Source: Vesta saturnalis
Lineage: Eukaryota > Arthropoda > Insecta > Coleoptera > Lampyridae
Direction: 5' to 3'
Assembly (NCBI GenBank): GCA_036346205.1
Contig: JARFJB010000902.1
Location: 1,429,001-1,493,000, forward strand
DNA length: 64,000 nt
The first letter of the stretch is position 1. Each line of letters begins with the position of its first letter. Below the pieces are notes generated by a model. It ran no database searches. It saw nothing but the letters and a program-made list of their open reading frames with translations, and had not been told where the DNA came from. This document shows positions 1-9,892 of the stretch, in pieces. A program made the translations under genes and the position numbers.

Positions 1-1
1 G

Positions 2-301
2 CTTGCGGTTTATTTTGAATATCTTCAAAATGCCGCAGTAGCTAAAAGAGTTTATGCGGCTCGATATCCAAATCGGCGTCCTTGCGATGTAAGAGTATTT
101 CCCCGATTAGTGGCGAGCTTACGAGCCAATGGTAGTTTTAGGCCTACGTTTCAACGGCAAAGAATTGGAAGAACACAAGAAAATATTAACCGTGTACTGG
201 GCTATATTGAAGGAAATCCTCATGTTAGCACAAGAGCATTATCCACTGAGTTGGGCATATCACGGACAACGGTTCAAAATATTTTGAAGGACCATAGGTA
301 A
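2..301 (+). pseudogene. Mariner-type transposase, N-terminal DUF4817 exon (partial)
   Basis: This is the N-terminal DNA-binding exon of a Tc1/mariner-superfamily transposase of the insect DUF4817 type. The frame is open from base 2, so the start lies before the window. Visible parts are the DUF4817 stretch AVAKRVYAARYPNRRPCDVR, then a second helix-turn-helix (about codons 62-96) with VSTRALSTELGISRTTVQNI. The frame stops at 299-301, but the exon very probably ends just before, at a good 5' splice site (AG|GTAAGT at 298-304), so the stop is likely intronic. The catalytic DDE/D half is missing: within 40 bases the sequence passes into the element's right inverted repeat. It is therefore an internally deleted copy. 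Binding of the element's own ends is the expected role of this domain, not something the sequence proves. Confidence 0.75.
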
Positions 302-339
302 GTTCTAATGGCCATCAAAATATATAGGTATTCGTTTAA

Positions 340-970
340 ACTTTTCCAGAAAAATATAGTTAAAAAAAATAAAAATTTAAGGGATTTTCGTATAATGTTT
401 TCTTTGGCCGATATTTGAGGTTAGGAACAAGATATCGAGATGCGGTTTTCGCGAGCTTGTTTAGGCATCATTTAAATACTTGTTCATGCCAATGCATTTA
501 ATTTTTTTGCAAAAATTAACCGTTTATGTCGGAATGTCGAACAAAGTCCTCTAGCGACGACATGTGAAACTAACAAAACTTCAAATATTATAGCATTTGT
601 AGCACAAGAATAGCTCATTTCAACGCGCCCAAGTTTGTTAAAATCGGATTAGCCGTTTTCCAAGATACAGGGGGTTATTTAAGGACACCTTTGAATACCC
701 CCTATCTTTAGACATACGTCAAAAAGTGCCAAACAAAAAAAGTTCAGATTATCCTCGACTTTAAAGATCAGTTATTTTTTTATTAGGTTAATATAGCAGA
801 ATTCACAGAAACATCACTTTTTTTAGATTCAAGATTGCAGTTACGTCCCCTAGCGACCATTTCAGAAACTTGAAATTTTTTTACAGGTTTTTGTATTGGC
901 CGTTTTTTTTGCGCAAGCCTCTACGATGGATAGTTTCCCAAATACCTCGCATTCTTAGTTGGCCACCCTG
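340..970 (+). repeat. Long terminal inverted repeat (right end) of mariner-type element
   Basis: About 630 bases that match 60020-60659 in the same orientation and 58911-59560 in inverted orientation. The end reads GTTGGCCACCCTG and is followed by TA at 971-972, as expected for Tc1/mariner insertion at TA. Together with the exon at 2-301 it makes one deleted element whose left end is outside the window. Confidence 0.8.
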
Positions 971-972
971 TA

Positions 973-1807
973 CATCGAATTATTTTTCGACACCTTGTAT
1001 ATACACAACTCGATTCTATAATTAAATGCTGTCTGCAATTCTCGCTTTCTTACTTAATAAAAATTTTATTTCAATATTCAAAACTAACGAGATCTCGATT
1101 TATTACTGTTAAAGTTGCACTTGGCAACAATGTTCGGAAATTTTCTTTTGCAAACAATGATTTCTTTTATGTGTTACTCATAAATTACCGTAAAATGGCC
1201 GCTTGGTTTTTAACGCTTCCTGCTTTATATTATTTAACAAGTAATGAATTTTAATTTTGACTAAAATGACGGCTGCACGTAGCATTTATTATTTTATTTA
1301 TCAAAGAACGAAAACAAAGTGATATGCGAATGATCATTAATACTAAAACAACAACTACTATTTTCTGTCCAACGGACAACTAGGTAACTAAACATTACGT
1401 GAGTACCAATTAACTAATAATTTGCAACTGAATATCCTAACTTTACTTGTAATTACTCAATTCCGACATTCAATGCAATGATACATTCTCAACGATTACA
1501 GTCACTAACCTTGTACTCCCAGCCGAAGATCGCCCATTTCAAACTTACACAACGATGGTCACGATTCCTTGAACTACAATACTTTCGTTACTGCAATAAT
1601 CCTCTACACAACTTCCAATTACAAATTACAACATATGAATTGTGCAGATTACGCAAAAAACGTCAAAATTTCAATGACGACTTGACACGAAAATAATAAA
1701 ATTTGTAACAAACGTAAAATGTTACAAAAAAAACTTAACCATATATGAAATTCCACCCGCTACAAAAATTACACCCACTACAAGAATTACACCTACAAGG
1801 AAAATCC
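973..1807. other. AT-rich spacer, no gene seen
   Basis: I see no supported gene. The one open frame at 1478-1696 has no recognisable motif. At about 1745-1800 there are three imperfect copies of an 18-21 base unit resembling AAATTACACCCACTACAAG, directly next to the LTR-like segment that follows. Confidence 0.5.
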
Positions 1808-2281
1808 TGTGGGAGAGAACACTACAAGTAAATTTTTGAATATTAATCTAATAAATTACCTTCGTCGAAGGGTTTTCAGGTGACATCGCTGCTTCTCGAT
1901 CATTGTCAAGGTTATAATCCCTACAATGCAGGTGCTGACCGAATATCATATACAAAATACCAATAACTGATATTCTAGCCTGCCGGGTGGCTATGGTACG
2001 ATCCCCATAACTAAGGTAACTCTTAAATAAGCAGTTACTTGCCATAATTCACTCCCTGAACAAAGTTTGCAGCTCTAGCTCAAGAAGGTTGTAGCAAAAC
2101 AGAACTTATCACCCAAAGGTAACCGACAGTTGACCTACATCAGATAACAATTCAAAAATGTGCCTTTTTGTGGCAAACTATTTAAGTAGAAGAATCAGAT
2201 CTCTATATTATCCAATTATAAATTACAGAAACCTATACTTTTAATAAAATCTAATAAAGGTGTTTTCTTATTTCTCCCACA
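1808..2281. repeat. LTR-like or MITE-like segment, 474 bp
   Basis: The segment begins TGTGGGAGA and ends TCTCCCACA, so it has 9-base inverted ends and the TG...CA termini usual for LTRs. Possible polyadenylation signals (AATAAA at about 2244 and similar) lie near the right end. No direct target repeat is visible in the flanks (AATCC against GATGA), and no primer-binding site or internal gene is adjacent. A solo LTR is the first guess, a small DNA element the second. Confidence 0.3.
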
Positions 2282-2404
2282 GATGACTATTTACAATTAC
2301 AAAATTCCAAATTATTAAACTATTCACAACTTTTTTAAATTTAACATTTACATTTTACAAATGACAAATAAATATCCCACACGTTAATGAGACAAACCTT
2401 TTCC

Positions 2405-4070
2405 CTATTTACTGCGGATTATTCTTAAAACCATGTTACAACGTAATATCCCTTTCATTTCTTTTTCTTCCTTCACTATTATCACTATGTCATCAGCGTA
2501 TGCCAGCGACCACACTTTCCTGTTTCCCACCACCACGCCTCCTTCTTGTTGTCCGCTTAATGTATCCTCTAGGTCTCCTGTGTATACATCGAATAGGCTT
2601 GGGCTCAGTAGGCATCCTTGCCTTAGTCCCTTCCTTGTTACAAATCCTTCACTTAATTCCCCATTCACTCCCACCTTATTCTTCGTTTCTTCGTCCTTTC
2701 TGTTAGTCTTTCGTGTATCTTGTTTTTCCTCAAATATTCCCACAGCTTTTTCCCGTTTACCCTATCAAATGCAGCTACTAGGTATACAAATACCGCTATC
2801 ATTTTCCCCCTTTTCTTTTCTAATTCCTTATTTGCCATATGTGTACGTCTTCCTTTCCTATATCCGACCTGTTCATCTGGTATTAGATTCTGTTCTTCTG
2901 TTTCCTTCTTCAACCTTTCTTCCAGTACAGTCGCGTATATTTTGTGTGCCTTGTTTAGTAGTGTGATTCCTCTGTAGTCTGTCACTTGTTTTTCGTTCCT
3001 TTGGTTGAACACTGGGCATGTATACATCCTTCTCTCCATTCCTCCGGGAATCCTTCCCCTATCCATGTTTTATTTTCTATTTCCGCAGTCCTTCAAATAG
3101 TTCCATACATCCTCTTTACCTTTTATATTCCTAATCTATTCTTCATTTTTCTGTTTGTTTTCTTCCTTTTTGCTCCCGCATATTTTCTTGTATTTCTGTA
3201 CTGCTTCTTTATATTCCTCTTTTCCTACTTTCCCTGTCTTCCACTGCCATAGTATTCTTCTCGCGTTCTTCCTGGCCTCCTTGCATTATCCGTCCCACCA
3301 TTGCTCCAAACCCGTTTTCTCCCCCTTCCATCTTTTAAACTTGACTTTCTCCGTTGCTTCCTCCTTTCGCTCTCTCATTTCTTCCACACTTTCTTGTACT
3401 CCTTTCCCTTCCCATATTGTCTTTCCTATGTTCTGTTTGTACCTCTTTATACTCTCTTCTGTCCATACCTTCTTGGTTGAGAATTCCTCCACTTTTCTCA
3501 TCTCATCTCCTTCTCTCCCTTTAATTATCATTTCCAAGGGCTGACGATCCGATTCGATCCTCTCCCCTACCCTAAATGTCTTCACCGCTTCCTCCACCTC
3601 TGCATTCGTTATTATATAGTCTATTATTGATTCTCCCCTTGCTCCTATGTACGTATACTCTCACCTCTCGTTTTCCTCTCTATTCTCATTAATTATTTCC
3701 CACCCTCTTTCGTTGCACACTTCTAGCAGCTCTTTTTCTTCCGTATTTAACACTTTATCTCTTGTCTGTCTTTTTCCCGTCCCTCTCTTCTCTTGTACTC
3801 CCCCCTTCTTCCCCTATTCTTGCGTTAAAAACCACTCCTATGATTATCATCCCTTCCCCCCTCTCTTCTATCAACTCCTCTATGTTTTCTATTGTCTCGT
3901 TCATCTTTCTACTGTATACTGTCACAATTGTTATTTTTTCTTTTCCCCACTGTACATTCCTTTCTACTATACCTCTTCTTTGTAGCACTTTCTCTTCTCC
4001 TTTTTTTCCCAAACGTGTTCTGTTTTTACAGCCAGTGGTAGAAGGAAGACAAAGTAAAAATAACATGGTA
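2405..4070 (-). pseudogene. Non-LTR retrotransposon (LINE) ORF2: endonuclease plus reverse transcriptase, truncated
   Basis: Read on the minus strand from 4070 to 2405, this is a degenerate LINE open frame. About 4060-3755 carries an APE-type endonuclease piece, with MIIIGVVFNARIGEEGG at the usual 'GDFNARIG' position. About 3600-3140 is a lysine/glutamate-rich linker containing EQWWDG and ARRILWQWK. About 3066-2665 is the reverse transcriptase N-terminal half (DYRGITLLN, then VGYRKGRRT, then AAFDRVNGKKLWEYL). About 2743-2405 is the RT core (KGLRQGCLLSP, then the catalytic AYADDIVII). At least three frame changes and the substitution FVYLVAAFD for the usual FVDLKAAFD show it is dead. It stops soon after the catalytic box, lacking thumb and 3' end. 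The clade looks R1/jockey-group-like but is not resolved by eye. Confidence 0.8.
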
Positions 4071-4115
4071 ACTGTTATTATTATTTATTAATTATCCTTA
4101 AAGTTATAATTAGTC

Positions 4116-4809
4116 TTACATTATCATGTAAACTGGGCCATTTTTATAATTAAACGTACAACATTTTACAATCATTGCATCTTGCCATGGAACTTGTCCG
4201 GGACGGGCAAAATAGTCCGCAAATGTATCCCGCAGTTCTTTCGCATTTCGTGAATAGTCTAATCCTTCCGTAGGTATGCTTCTCCAACTTCCCCGTCTGA
4301 TTGTTGCTGAACTGAAGTCCTCTTCGTCAATTATTTCGGGAGTGTTCAAGTATATGTCATTAGTCCGAAGCCAGTTATGCAGTGCACAGGACGCTTGAAT
4401 AATGGAATCAGTTTTATCCAATGAAACAAATATAGGTTTTCTGAATACACTGAATCGGGAAACCATTATACCAAAGGCATTCGCTACGATGCGGTGTGCT
4501 ATCGATAGTCTGTAATTAAATACCTTCATGTCTTGAATAGGGTTTCAGTAGGTTTGTTGCCATGGAACTTGTCCGGGACGGACAAAATAGTCCGCAAATG
4601 TATCCCACAGTTCTTTCGCATTTCGTCGTTAGAAGACAACGGTGTTGTTATTTCCTTTAATTCTTCCGTAGGTATGCTTCAAAGGGAAAGCGTCATCACC
4701 AACGTAAACGGCTTTATTAGGTAATTCCAAATTATTAGTTTCAAGAGCATTGTAGAACGTTGACGTTTTCCATACGAATCATTATTGCGTACATTAGTTC
4801 CGACATCTA
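4116..4809 (-). pseudogene. PIF/Harbinger transposase (HARBI1-like), C-terminal part
   Basis: Minus-strand coding remnant of a HARBI1-like DDE nuclease. From 4809 it reads DVGTNVRNND, then after a frameshift VWKTSTFYNALE and the conserved KAVYVGDDAFPL, containing an Asp of the DDE triad. From 4529 it reads VFNYRLSIAHRIVANAFGI and CALHNWLRTND, the standard end of the family. Between them (about 4680-4559) sits a misplaced second copy of the C-terminal tail. It continues the fragments at 6793-6593 and 7627-7453; two mariner-type elements separate it from the former. An accessory Myb/MADF-type protein normally works with this transposase. The frameshift, the stop after NNNTVVF and the internal duplication make it non-functional. 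Confidence 0.85.
4559..4680 (-). repeat. Internal duplication of the HARBI1 C-terminal tail
   Basis: The stretch around CATGGAACTTGTCCGGGACG at 4560 repeats 4188 onward for about 65 bases with few changes, then shares ATTCTTCCGTAGGTATGCTTC with 4263-4284. It places a second copy of the tail (AKELWDTFADYF, VRPGQVPWQ) between GDDAFPLKHTYGRI and VFNYRLS, where intact family members have no such segment. Confidence 0.75.
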
Positions 4810-4811
4810 TA

Positions 4812-5512
4812 TAATGGGTGTCTATTAATGATTGAAGCTGATGTCATGTAGCAAATTTTGGTTAGATTGGTACCACTGCACTTCATTTCTGTCGCAACGA
4901 TGGACATTGGTGTCCCCCTTTGATGTAATTATAAACATTGTTTGTTAAAATTAAACAGAATACCCCTACTTTTGGAAATATTTATTGCCAATGTTAGCTA
5001 GTTACAATTATTTAACAAAATAAATTTTAAAATTATTGTTATGACAAAAACACAAACAAACATTCTTTATTAAATTAATATAATTACAAAAAATGTTGAA
5101 AATGATGACACTGATGGTATAGACATAAGTTAATTCTCCGCTTCATGTTTTCAAAAACATGCTGAAGATCTTCCCGTGTAATAGCCCGAATCTCGTGTTT
5201 AACTGCTTCCATTAATTCATCTAAATTATGCAATATATTTCTATAAATATTGTCTTTAATCTTTCCAAACAAAAAGTAATCTGGAGTTATGAAAATAACT
5301 GATTGTGAATATAACGAAAAATTAATACAGGAATGAAGAATGAACGGAAAGATTATAATAACAGCTAATGAAAAACAGACATGTGCGACTATGGCAAAAA
5401 AGGTAGAAACCGATTGATTTTACAATATAATTCTCAGTGTGGCAAATAGTAAGCAAAGAAATTTCCTAGATTTGACATGACGTCAGCTTCAGTCATTAAT
5501 AGACATGTGTTA
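4812..5512. mobile_element. Deleted Tc1/mariner-type element (701 bp)
   Basis: Inverted ends of about 35 bases: left TAATGGGTGTCTATTAATGA, right the complement of TAACACATGTCTATTAATGA, each followed by GAAGCTGAtGTCATGT-like sequence. It is flanked by TA at 4810-4811 and 5513-5514. It lies inside the HARBI1 reading frame and touches the next element (5515-6590) through the shared TA. Its only coding remnant is the transposase C-terminus at 5084-5272. Confidence 0.75.
5084..5272 (-). pseudogene. Mariner-type transposase, C-terminal remnant
   Basis: A 62-codon frame ending HQCHHFQHFL, preceded by FGKIKDNIYRN, DELMEAVKHEIRAIT and LQHVFENMKRRINLCL. This is the usual C-terminal helical tail of mariner-type transposases, after the last catalytic acidic residue. 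No catalytic residues remain. It is the only coding relic in the 701-bp element. Confidence 0.6.
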
Positions 5513-5514
5513 TA

Positions 5515-6590
5515 CACTCAGTCCCAGAAGTTCACTTAAAGTTGAAGGCTCTAGTTTTTGGAGAAACCTTCGGACACGTCGATTTTTATTTTTGACTGCG
5601 GTTTTTTTAGTGGTAAAATTTTGTATATAGTGGCCCTATAGTTAGACCACCAACTTGATTTTGTCAAATGGAAACACCTGTATTTTATTTCATTTTCTGA
5701 ATCTGCTTTGAATTCTGAGTAAATATCATGTACCATGTCCTATACCTAAAGTTAACAGATCTCGAGGAATTTACAATTGAACGTGTCAACAATTAAGACC
5801 GTATCAAAGAAGGCGGTCTTTGTTTTCTATCAAATGGAACAATTTATTCAAAAAACACAACAAATCAAATCAAGCGTTCAAAATGTGCACCATTTGTGGC
5901 TTGATAATAGCCAAGGCGATGAATAAACTCTCTTTGCACGTTTTCAACCACTTCTGGAGTTATAGCATGCACTTCTCTTCTGATTTTCTCTTTCAATATC
6001 TCCAGATTGTTTGGCCTGTCACTATATACTTTAAATTTGAGATAATCCCACAGAAAGAAATCCAACGGGTTTAGGTCGGGTGACCTAGCAGGCCATTCTA
6101 TAGGTCCTCTCCTTACTATAATTCTTATTAGGAAATGTTTTATCCAAAAATACACCATTTCGGAAAGGACAAATGTTGAAATTCGACGTCAGAAATAAAT
6201 TGACATACACAACGAAATGAAAATATGTACCTATTGTTTATGGATCGCCTTGGATACAATTATTTTTAAAATGTTCTTGATAGTTTTATAAAGACAATAT
6301 TTATTTTTTTCATAAATATCTCGAGATCAGTTGACTATAGGTATAGGACATGGTATATAAGATTTACCCAGAATTCAAAGCAGATTCAGTAAATGAAATG
6401 AAAAACAGGTGTTTCCATTTGACAAAATCAAGTTGGTGGTCGTAACTAATTTTTGGGCCACCCTACATTCAAAAATTTTACCACTAAAAAAACCGCAGCC
6501 AAAAATAAAAATCGACGTGTCCGAGCGTTTCTCTAAAAACTAGATCCTTGAGCTTTAAATGAATTTAGACATAACTTCTGGGACTCACTG
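5515..6590. mobile_element. Deleted mariner-type element with about 270-bp inverted repeats (1076 bp)
   Basis: Left end CACTCAGTCCCAGAAGTTC, right end the complement of CAGTGAGTCCCAGAAGTTAT. The arms at about 5515-5770 and 6300-6590 match in inverted orientation, sharing for example ACTTGATTTTGTCAAATGGA and CGACACGT-type segments. TA lies on both sides (5513-5514, 6591-6592). The centre holds only a transposase C-terminus (5865-6158). The element cuts the HARBI1 codons between RFTY and IDVG. Confidence 0.8.
5865..6158 (-). pseudogene. Mariner-type (DUF4817 family) transposase, C-terminal part
   Basis: Minus-strand 97-codon frame with RRGPIEWPARSPDLNPLDFF at about codons 18-37. The D of SPDLNPLDFF is the third catalytic acidic residue of the DD34D-like insect family, followed by LWDYLKFKVYSDRP and a helical tail ending NGAHFERLI. 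The N-terminal DNA-binding domain and the first two catalytic Asp residues are gone, so it is an internal-deletion remnant inside the 1076-bp element. Confidence 0.75.
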
Positions 6591-6592
6591 TA

Positions 6593-6793
6593 TGTGAAAC
6601 GGTAACGCGCATCAACTATAGCAAACAACACCTCACTATAAGTACTTTTGTAATTATAATAGTCGGAATCGCCGTGTGATGGATTCTGTATTAAGACGTG
6701 TTTCCCGTCAATAGCCCTACAGCAAAAAGGAAATTGCCAGCGATCTAAAAAATCTTTCTGTATTTTCATCCATCCATCTCTTATAGATAGCAC
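6593..6793 (-). pseudogene. PIF/Harbinger transposase (HARBI1-like), central exon
   Basis: On the minus strand the exon begins at a clear 3' splice site (TTTCTTTTAG|GTGCTATC, exon from 6793). It reads DGWMKIQKDFLDRWQFPFCC and then RAIDGKHVLIQNP with the first catalytic Asp of the DDE triad, then FAIVDARYRFTY. The last codon, TA(C), is where the mariner-type element at 5515-6590 is inserted; the following family residues (IDVG) resume at 4811. The longer open frame down to 6533 is the inserted element read through and is not transposase. RAIDGKH replaces the usual GAIDGKH. Confidence 0.85.
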
Positions 6794-6984
6794 CTAAAAG
6801 AAATAAAGAAACTTATTATTTTCTTCTTATAGGCAAAGGAAAGCGAAGATTCAGCGGTGAACTCAAACAGCGACGCGTCGTCATAATATTGTCATGAATT
6901 AAAACAAGGATCTAACACAGAGGATACACAAAAGTGTTCCCAAAGAAAAGTGTGGAGCGTGCTGGAAGAATGTACCCACCTGTT

Positions 6985-7105
6985 TTATAAGCAGTCGGTA
7001 AATTAGAATCGTTGGTTCAAACTATACATCAAGACGAATTTTATACATTCGGGCAACATGTGGCAAATCAATTACGTGGTTTACCATTAGCGAATGTTAT
7101 GGTCA
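6985..7105 (+). pseudogene. Possible Harbinger accessory DNA-binding protein, C-terminal (BESS-like) remnant
   Basis: The plus-strand frame GKLESLVQTIHQDEFYTFGQ followed by HVANQLRGLPLANVMVNIL ends at a TAA. Short C-terminal helices of this look (DEF..FG..VAN.LR.LP) are found in the Myb/MADF-type proteins that accompany Harbinger transposases. It lies in the intron of the HARBI1 gene on the opposite strand. An in-frame stop lies just upstream. The assignment is by resemblance only. Confidence 0.4.
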
Positions 7106-7135
7106 ATATCTTATAAATAATTATTTGTAACAAAA

Positions 7136-7411
7136 ATGCTCAAAAGCATAAATGCACAACAACTTACAACTCCTAGACCTCCGAGTTCGCTCTCAGATTA
7201 TAAGCGCTACACCTCGACTCCCGAAACTGTCCAACGTCCAAAATATACATGCGATAATCCCGGGCCCGCAACTTCTCGGCTATATGAAGAAGAATATTTT
7301 GCCGGCTGTTTACCAACAGAAGAAAATACTGGACAACAATACGAAGTGGACGACGATATTCTATCTGAAGCTGTTAGATCATGCTTGGATAAAAATACTT
7401 TACTTAAATAA
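7136..7411 (+). CDS. Unidentified small open frame, possibly part of the Harbinger accessory gene
   Basis: A 91-codon ATG frame that is more GC-rich than its surroundings and rich in Ser, Thr, Pro and acidic residues (KRYTSTPETVQRPKYTCDN, EVDDDILSEAVRSCLDKN). I recognise no domain. It lies between the N-terminal and central exons of the HARBI1 gene on the other strand, 30 bases after the possible accessory-protein tail. Composition suggests it once encoded protein; expression is doubtful. Confidence 0.3.
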   Translation: MLKSINAQQLTTPRPPSSLSDYKRYTSTPETVQRPKYTCDNPGPATSRLYEEEYFAGCLPTEENTGQQYEVDDDILSEAVRSCLDKNTLLK

Positions 7412-7452
7412 ACAGCATCTAACGTTTAGATATTAATTACGAGTTACACTTA

Positions 7453-7627
7453 CCGGTACATACTGTTGTAGAACATGATACACATCATCCAATACATCCT
7501 TTAAAAATAGAGAAATAATGCATTCTGGAACTCTACATGATTCAGTAAGACTTGGGTAGTTATCACCGGTAGCCAAGAACTTCAAGGTTATTTCTAATTT
7601 CATTCTCGGTGAAAGCGCCAATACCAT
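7453..7627 (-). pseudogene. PIF/Harbinger transposase (HARBI1-like), N-terminal exon
   Basis: The minus-strand exon reads LSPRMKLEITLKFLATGDNY and SLTESCRVPECIISLFLKDV, the family's N-terminal helical region (LSP...L..TL.FLATG.SY.SL, then a serine/isoleucine-rich helix). It ends at a 5' splice site, ATGTACCG|GTAAGT near 7452. The intron runs to the acceptor at 6794. Upstream it is joined directly, in a different frame, to Polinton polymerase codons (VYEFLG at about 7632-7650), with no Harbinger inverted repeat between them. The true start and the 5' end of the gene are therefore lost. Confidence 0.8.
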
Positions 7628-9529
7628 CCAAGAAACTCGTAAACTGTATTTGAGTCGACATAATAACCATCAAACTTAACACCTTCAGGTGTTCTGAACT
7701 CACGAGCTTTTCCTACATGCTGTATGGTTACTTGATGTAAATGTTCCATCCAGCATAATCGCTGTATTGCGACTTTTGACTGTTTGTCGGCACGCCTGTA
7801 ACCACCTTTCGGGATGAGACCGATTGTGTTCTATTTGAGGAAAAGTTTACGCAACGCTTTATTGCAGGAACTAGCAATTGTGATAGACACCTCAAACGGA
7901 TCGACTTTATTTTGAGTCGTGAAAGTCGACCAGAAACTAATGCAACCTTCCATCCATACATCAAGCAATACTTCACAATCTCTTTACTCATCTTAAAAAC
8001 ATGATTACTTTGGGTATCAGTAGCGTGCCAATCTAAAAATGTTTGCCGATCTTTCTCCGACATCTGATCTGCACAATAATATTCAGGTGCAGGTAAAGGA
8101 CCCTCATAATTCTGATTCTCGGATGTGTTGAAGAGATATGGGAAATATCCCTTGGACTCGGGAAAATTGAAAGCTTTCGGAAATGCCGAGAGTCGTGATG
8201 GAATGAAATTAAGGAAGTCAATAAACCTGATATCGGCTCATTGAATAGAAATTGGTTTTAGACCATTGGAGATGACTTTGGGTCTCCATCGGTTATTACT
8301 AGCTAGCATGCATCTAAGCACAAAACATCCATCGTACCCCTTCATGTTATTGTGCAATGCTTTAAATTTTCGCACCTTCTCGGATACATATGATAGAAAC
8401 GATTCAACAGGATCTTTCCTGAAAACGTGCATTCTTTGGTCCCATCGCACACCTTCTCTTGAATGCATTCCAAATCGTAAAAGATAAACATAGAAGCTTT
8501 ACCATCACCGGTGTCACCTCGAACCTTGTTAACGGGCATGTAGCAAAGATGTTCAATAGGTTTTTGGTCCTTGCACGTGGGACAACGACTGTATCCGCAC
8601 CTATGCTTACTCTTCAATGGTTTTGAGACATTTTAAACGTTTACGTAATTTTTCACATATCTCACTGTCCTTGTAGTTTTTAAGACATTCAGGTCCGTAA
8701 AAAATCTCTTGCAATAATTGCACCCAATTTTCGAATTTCACATTGCACATGGCGGTTTTTGATGACAACCAGGACACTGGTACAAACATTTCGCATGGTC
8801 TTTTTTGTTATTATAACGTTTTTTTTGCACTGTTCGCAGTAATAACTGCAGGTAAGCGCAGAATTTAAGCTGGTATAGTGCTCGTCTTCGAGTATTAAAT
8901 TTAAAACTACTCGAGCTGGTTCCCTATGACCCCCATAGTAAATCGAATCACCTATTCGTGAATTATAAACTACAATGGTATGTGAGGTTAAATGATTTTG
9001 AAATGCTTGAATGTGCTCGTAACTGACCTGACTAAGGTCTACACCACTGTTTTGGCATAGCTGCATAGCTCGCCCTTAAAGTAAGTGTCAGCCCATTTCC
9101 ACACCGTGACGCATTGTATCGTTATTTCTAAACGCTATTACTAAGACTAGGGTACGAGCTAAACAATTGTTTTCGTTGATTGTTGCCGGTACAACAATAA
9201 TACCCTGTCTTTTGGATTTACAAAAGTCTGCAAATTTTAGCCCTGTCAAGTTTTTGCGTCCATAGCCAACAGGTACAGTCACTCATTCCATGTTTAAAAT
9301 TAACAAGTCGCTCGAGAAAAAGCTAGCATTGCTCTGCATCACCTTTTCCAGTAGTGACATTATCACACTCACGGACAACTTGTCTACCCTTCTAAATGAT
9401 ACCCCAATTGGTTTTTTTGAGAAATTTGGGTTCCTTAATGTGATACCGACACGATCGGACGGTGCCGGATCCTTCACAATGTGTGCATACAGTTCCTCGA
9501 ATGCGCCCTGCAAAAAAAATGTGTGTTAG
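7628..9529 (-). pseudogene. Polinton/Maverick DNA polymerase B, N-terminal and exonuclease part
   Basis: Minus-strand relic of the protein-primed family B polymerase of Polinton elements, read from 9529 down to 7628 through several frame changes. An exon starts after TTTTTTTTGCAG at about 9507 (GAFEELYAHIVKDPAPSDRV). It continues with NENNCLARTLVLVIAF (about 9150), a cysteine-containing stretch ALTCSYYCEQCKKNV (about 8850), exonuclease motif I in FIFYDLECIQ (about 8480), exonuclease II region NNMKGYDGCFVL (about 8340), then KGYFPYLFNT (about 8145), IPKGGYRRADKQS (about 7800) and VDSNTVYEFLG (about 7650). It breaks off there, before the palm domain, so the polymerase catalytic Asp motifs are absent. 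Stops and frameshifts show it is dead. Confidence 0.85.
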
Positions 9530-9892
9530 ATAAATAACATTTTTAGGAACTGGTATATTTTTGTACCTGCAGTCAGGTTAAGGGATTATCCTTGCATGTT
9601 TCGTCATTAAAGCTAAATCGCAACGATTTACATGTAGTGTCAAGTTTTCTTATAAATTTAGTGTTTCATTCGCCAATTATATTAACATGATCGAATCTAA
9701 TTTGGGTAGAGGATGGTCCGGCTTCTTGTGGTTGCTGTAATGTACTCATTCACTAAACGAAACAATAGAACATTAACAGACGTACCGTTACGGAAGTTTC
9801 CAGCATCTGTTCATCATCATAAATAAACACATCCTCCATATTTACTTGAGCAAAATAATAATTAACACTTAAAAAATAAAACAGATATATAC

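Noticed and set aside
2433..4091. Long plus-strand open frames rich in Phe, Leu, Ser and Pro
   Set aside because: They are shadows of the minus-strand LINE frame, whose purine-rich codons give T/C-rich complements without stops.
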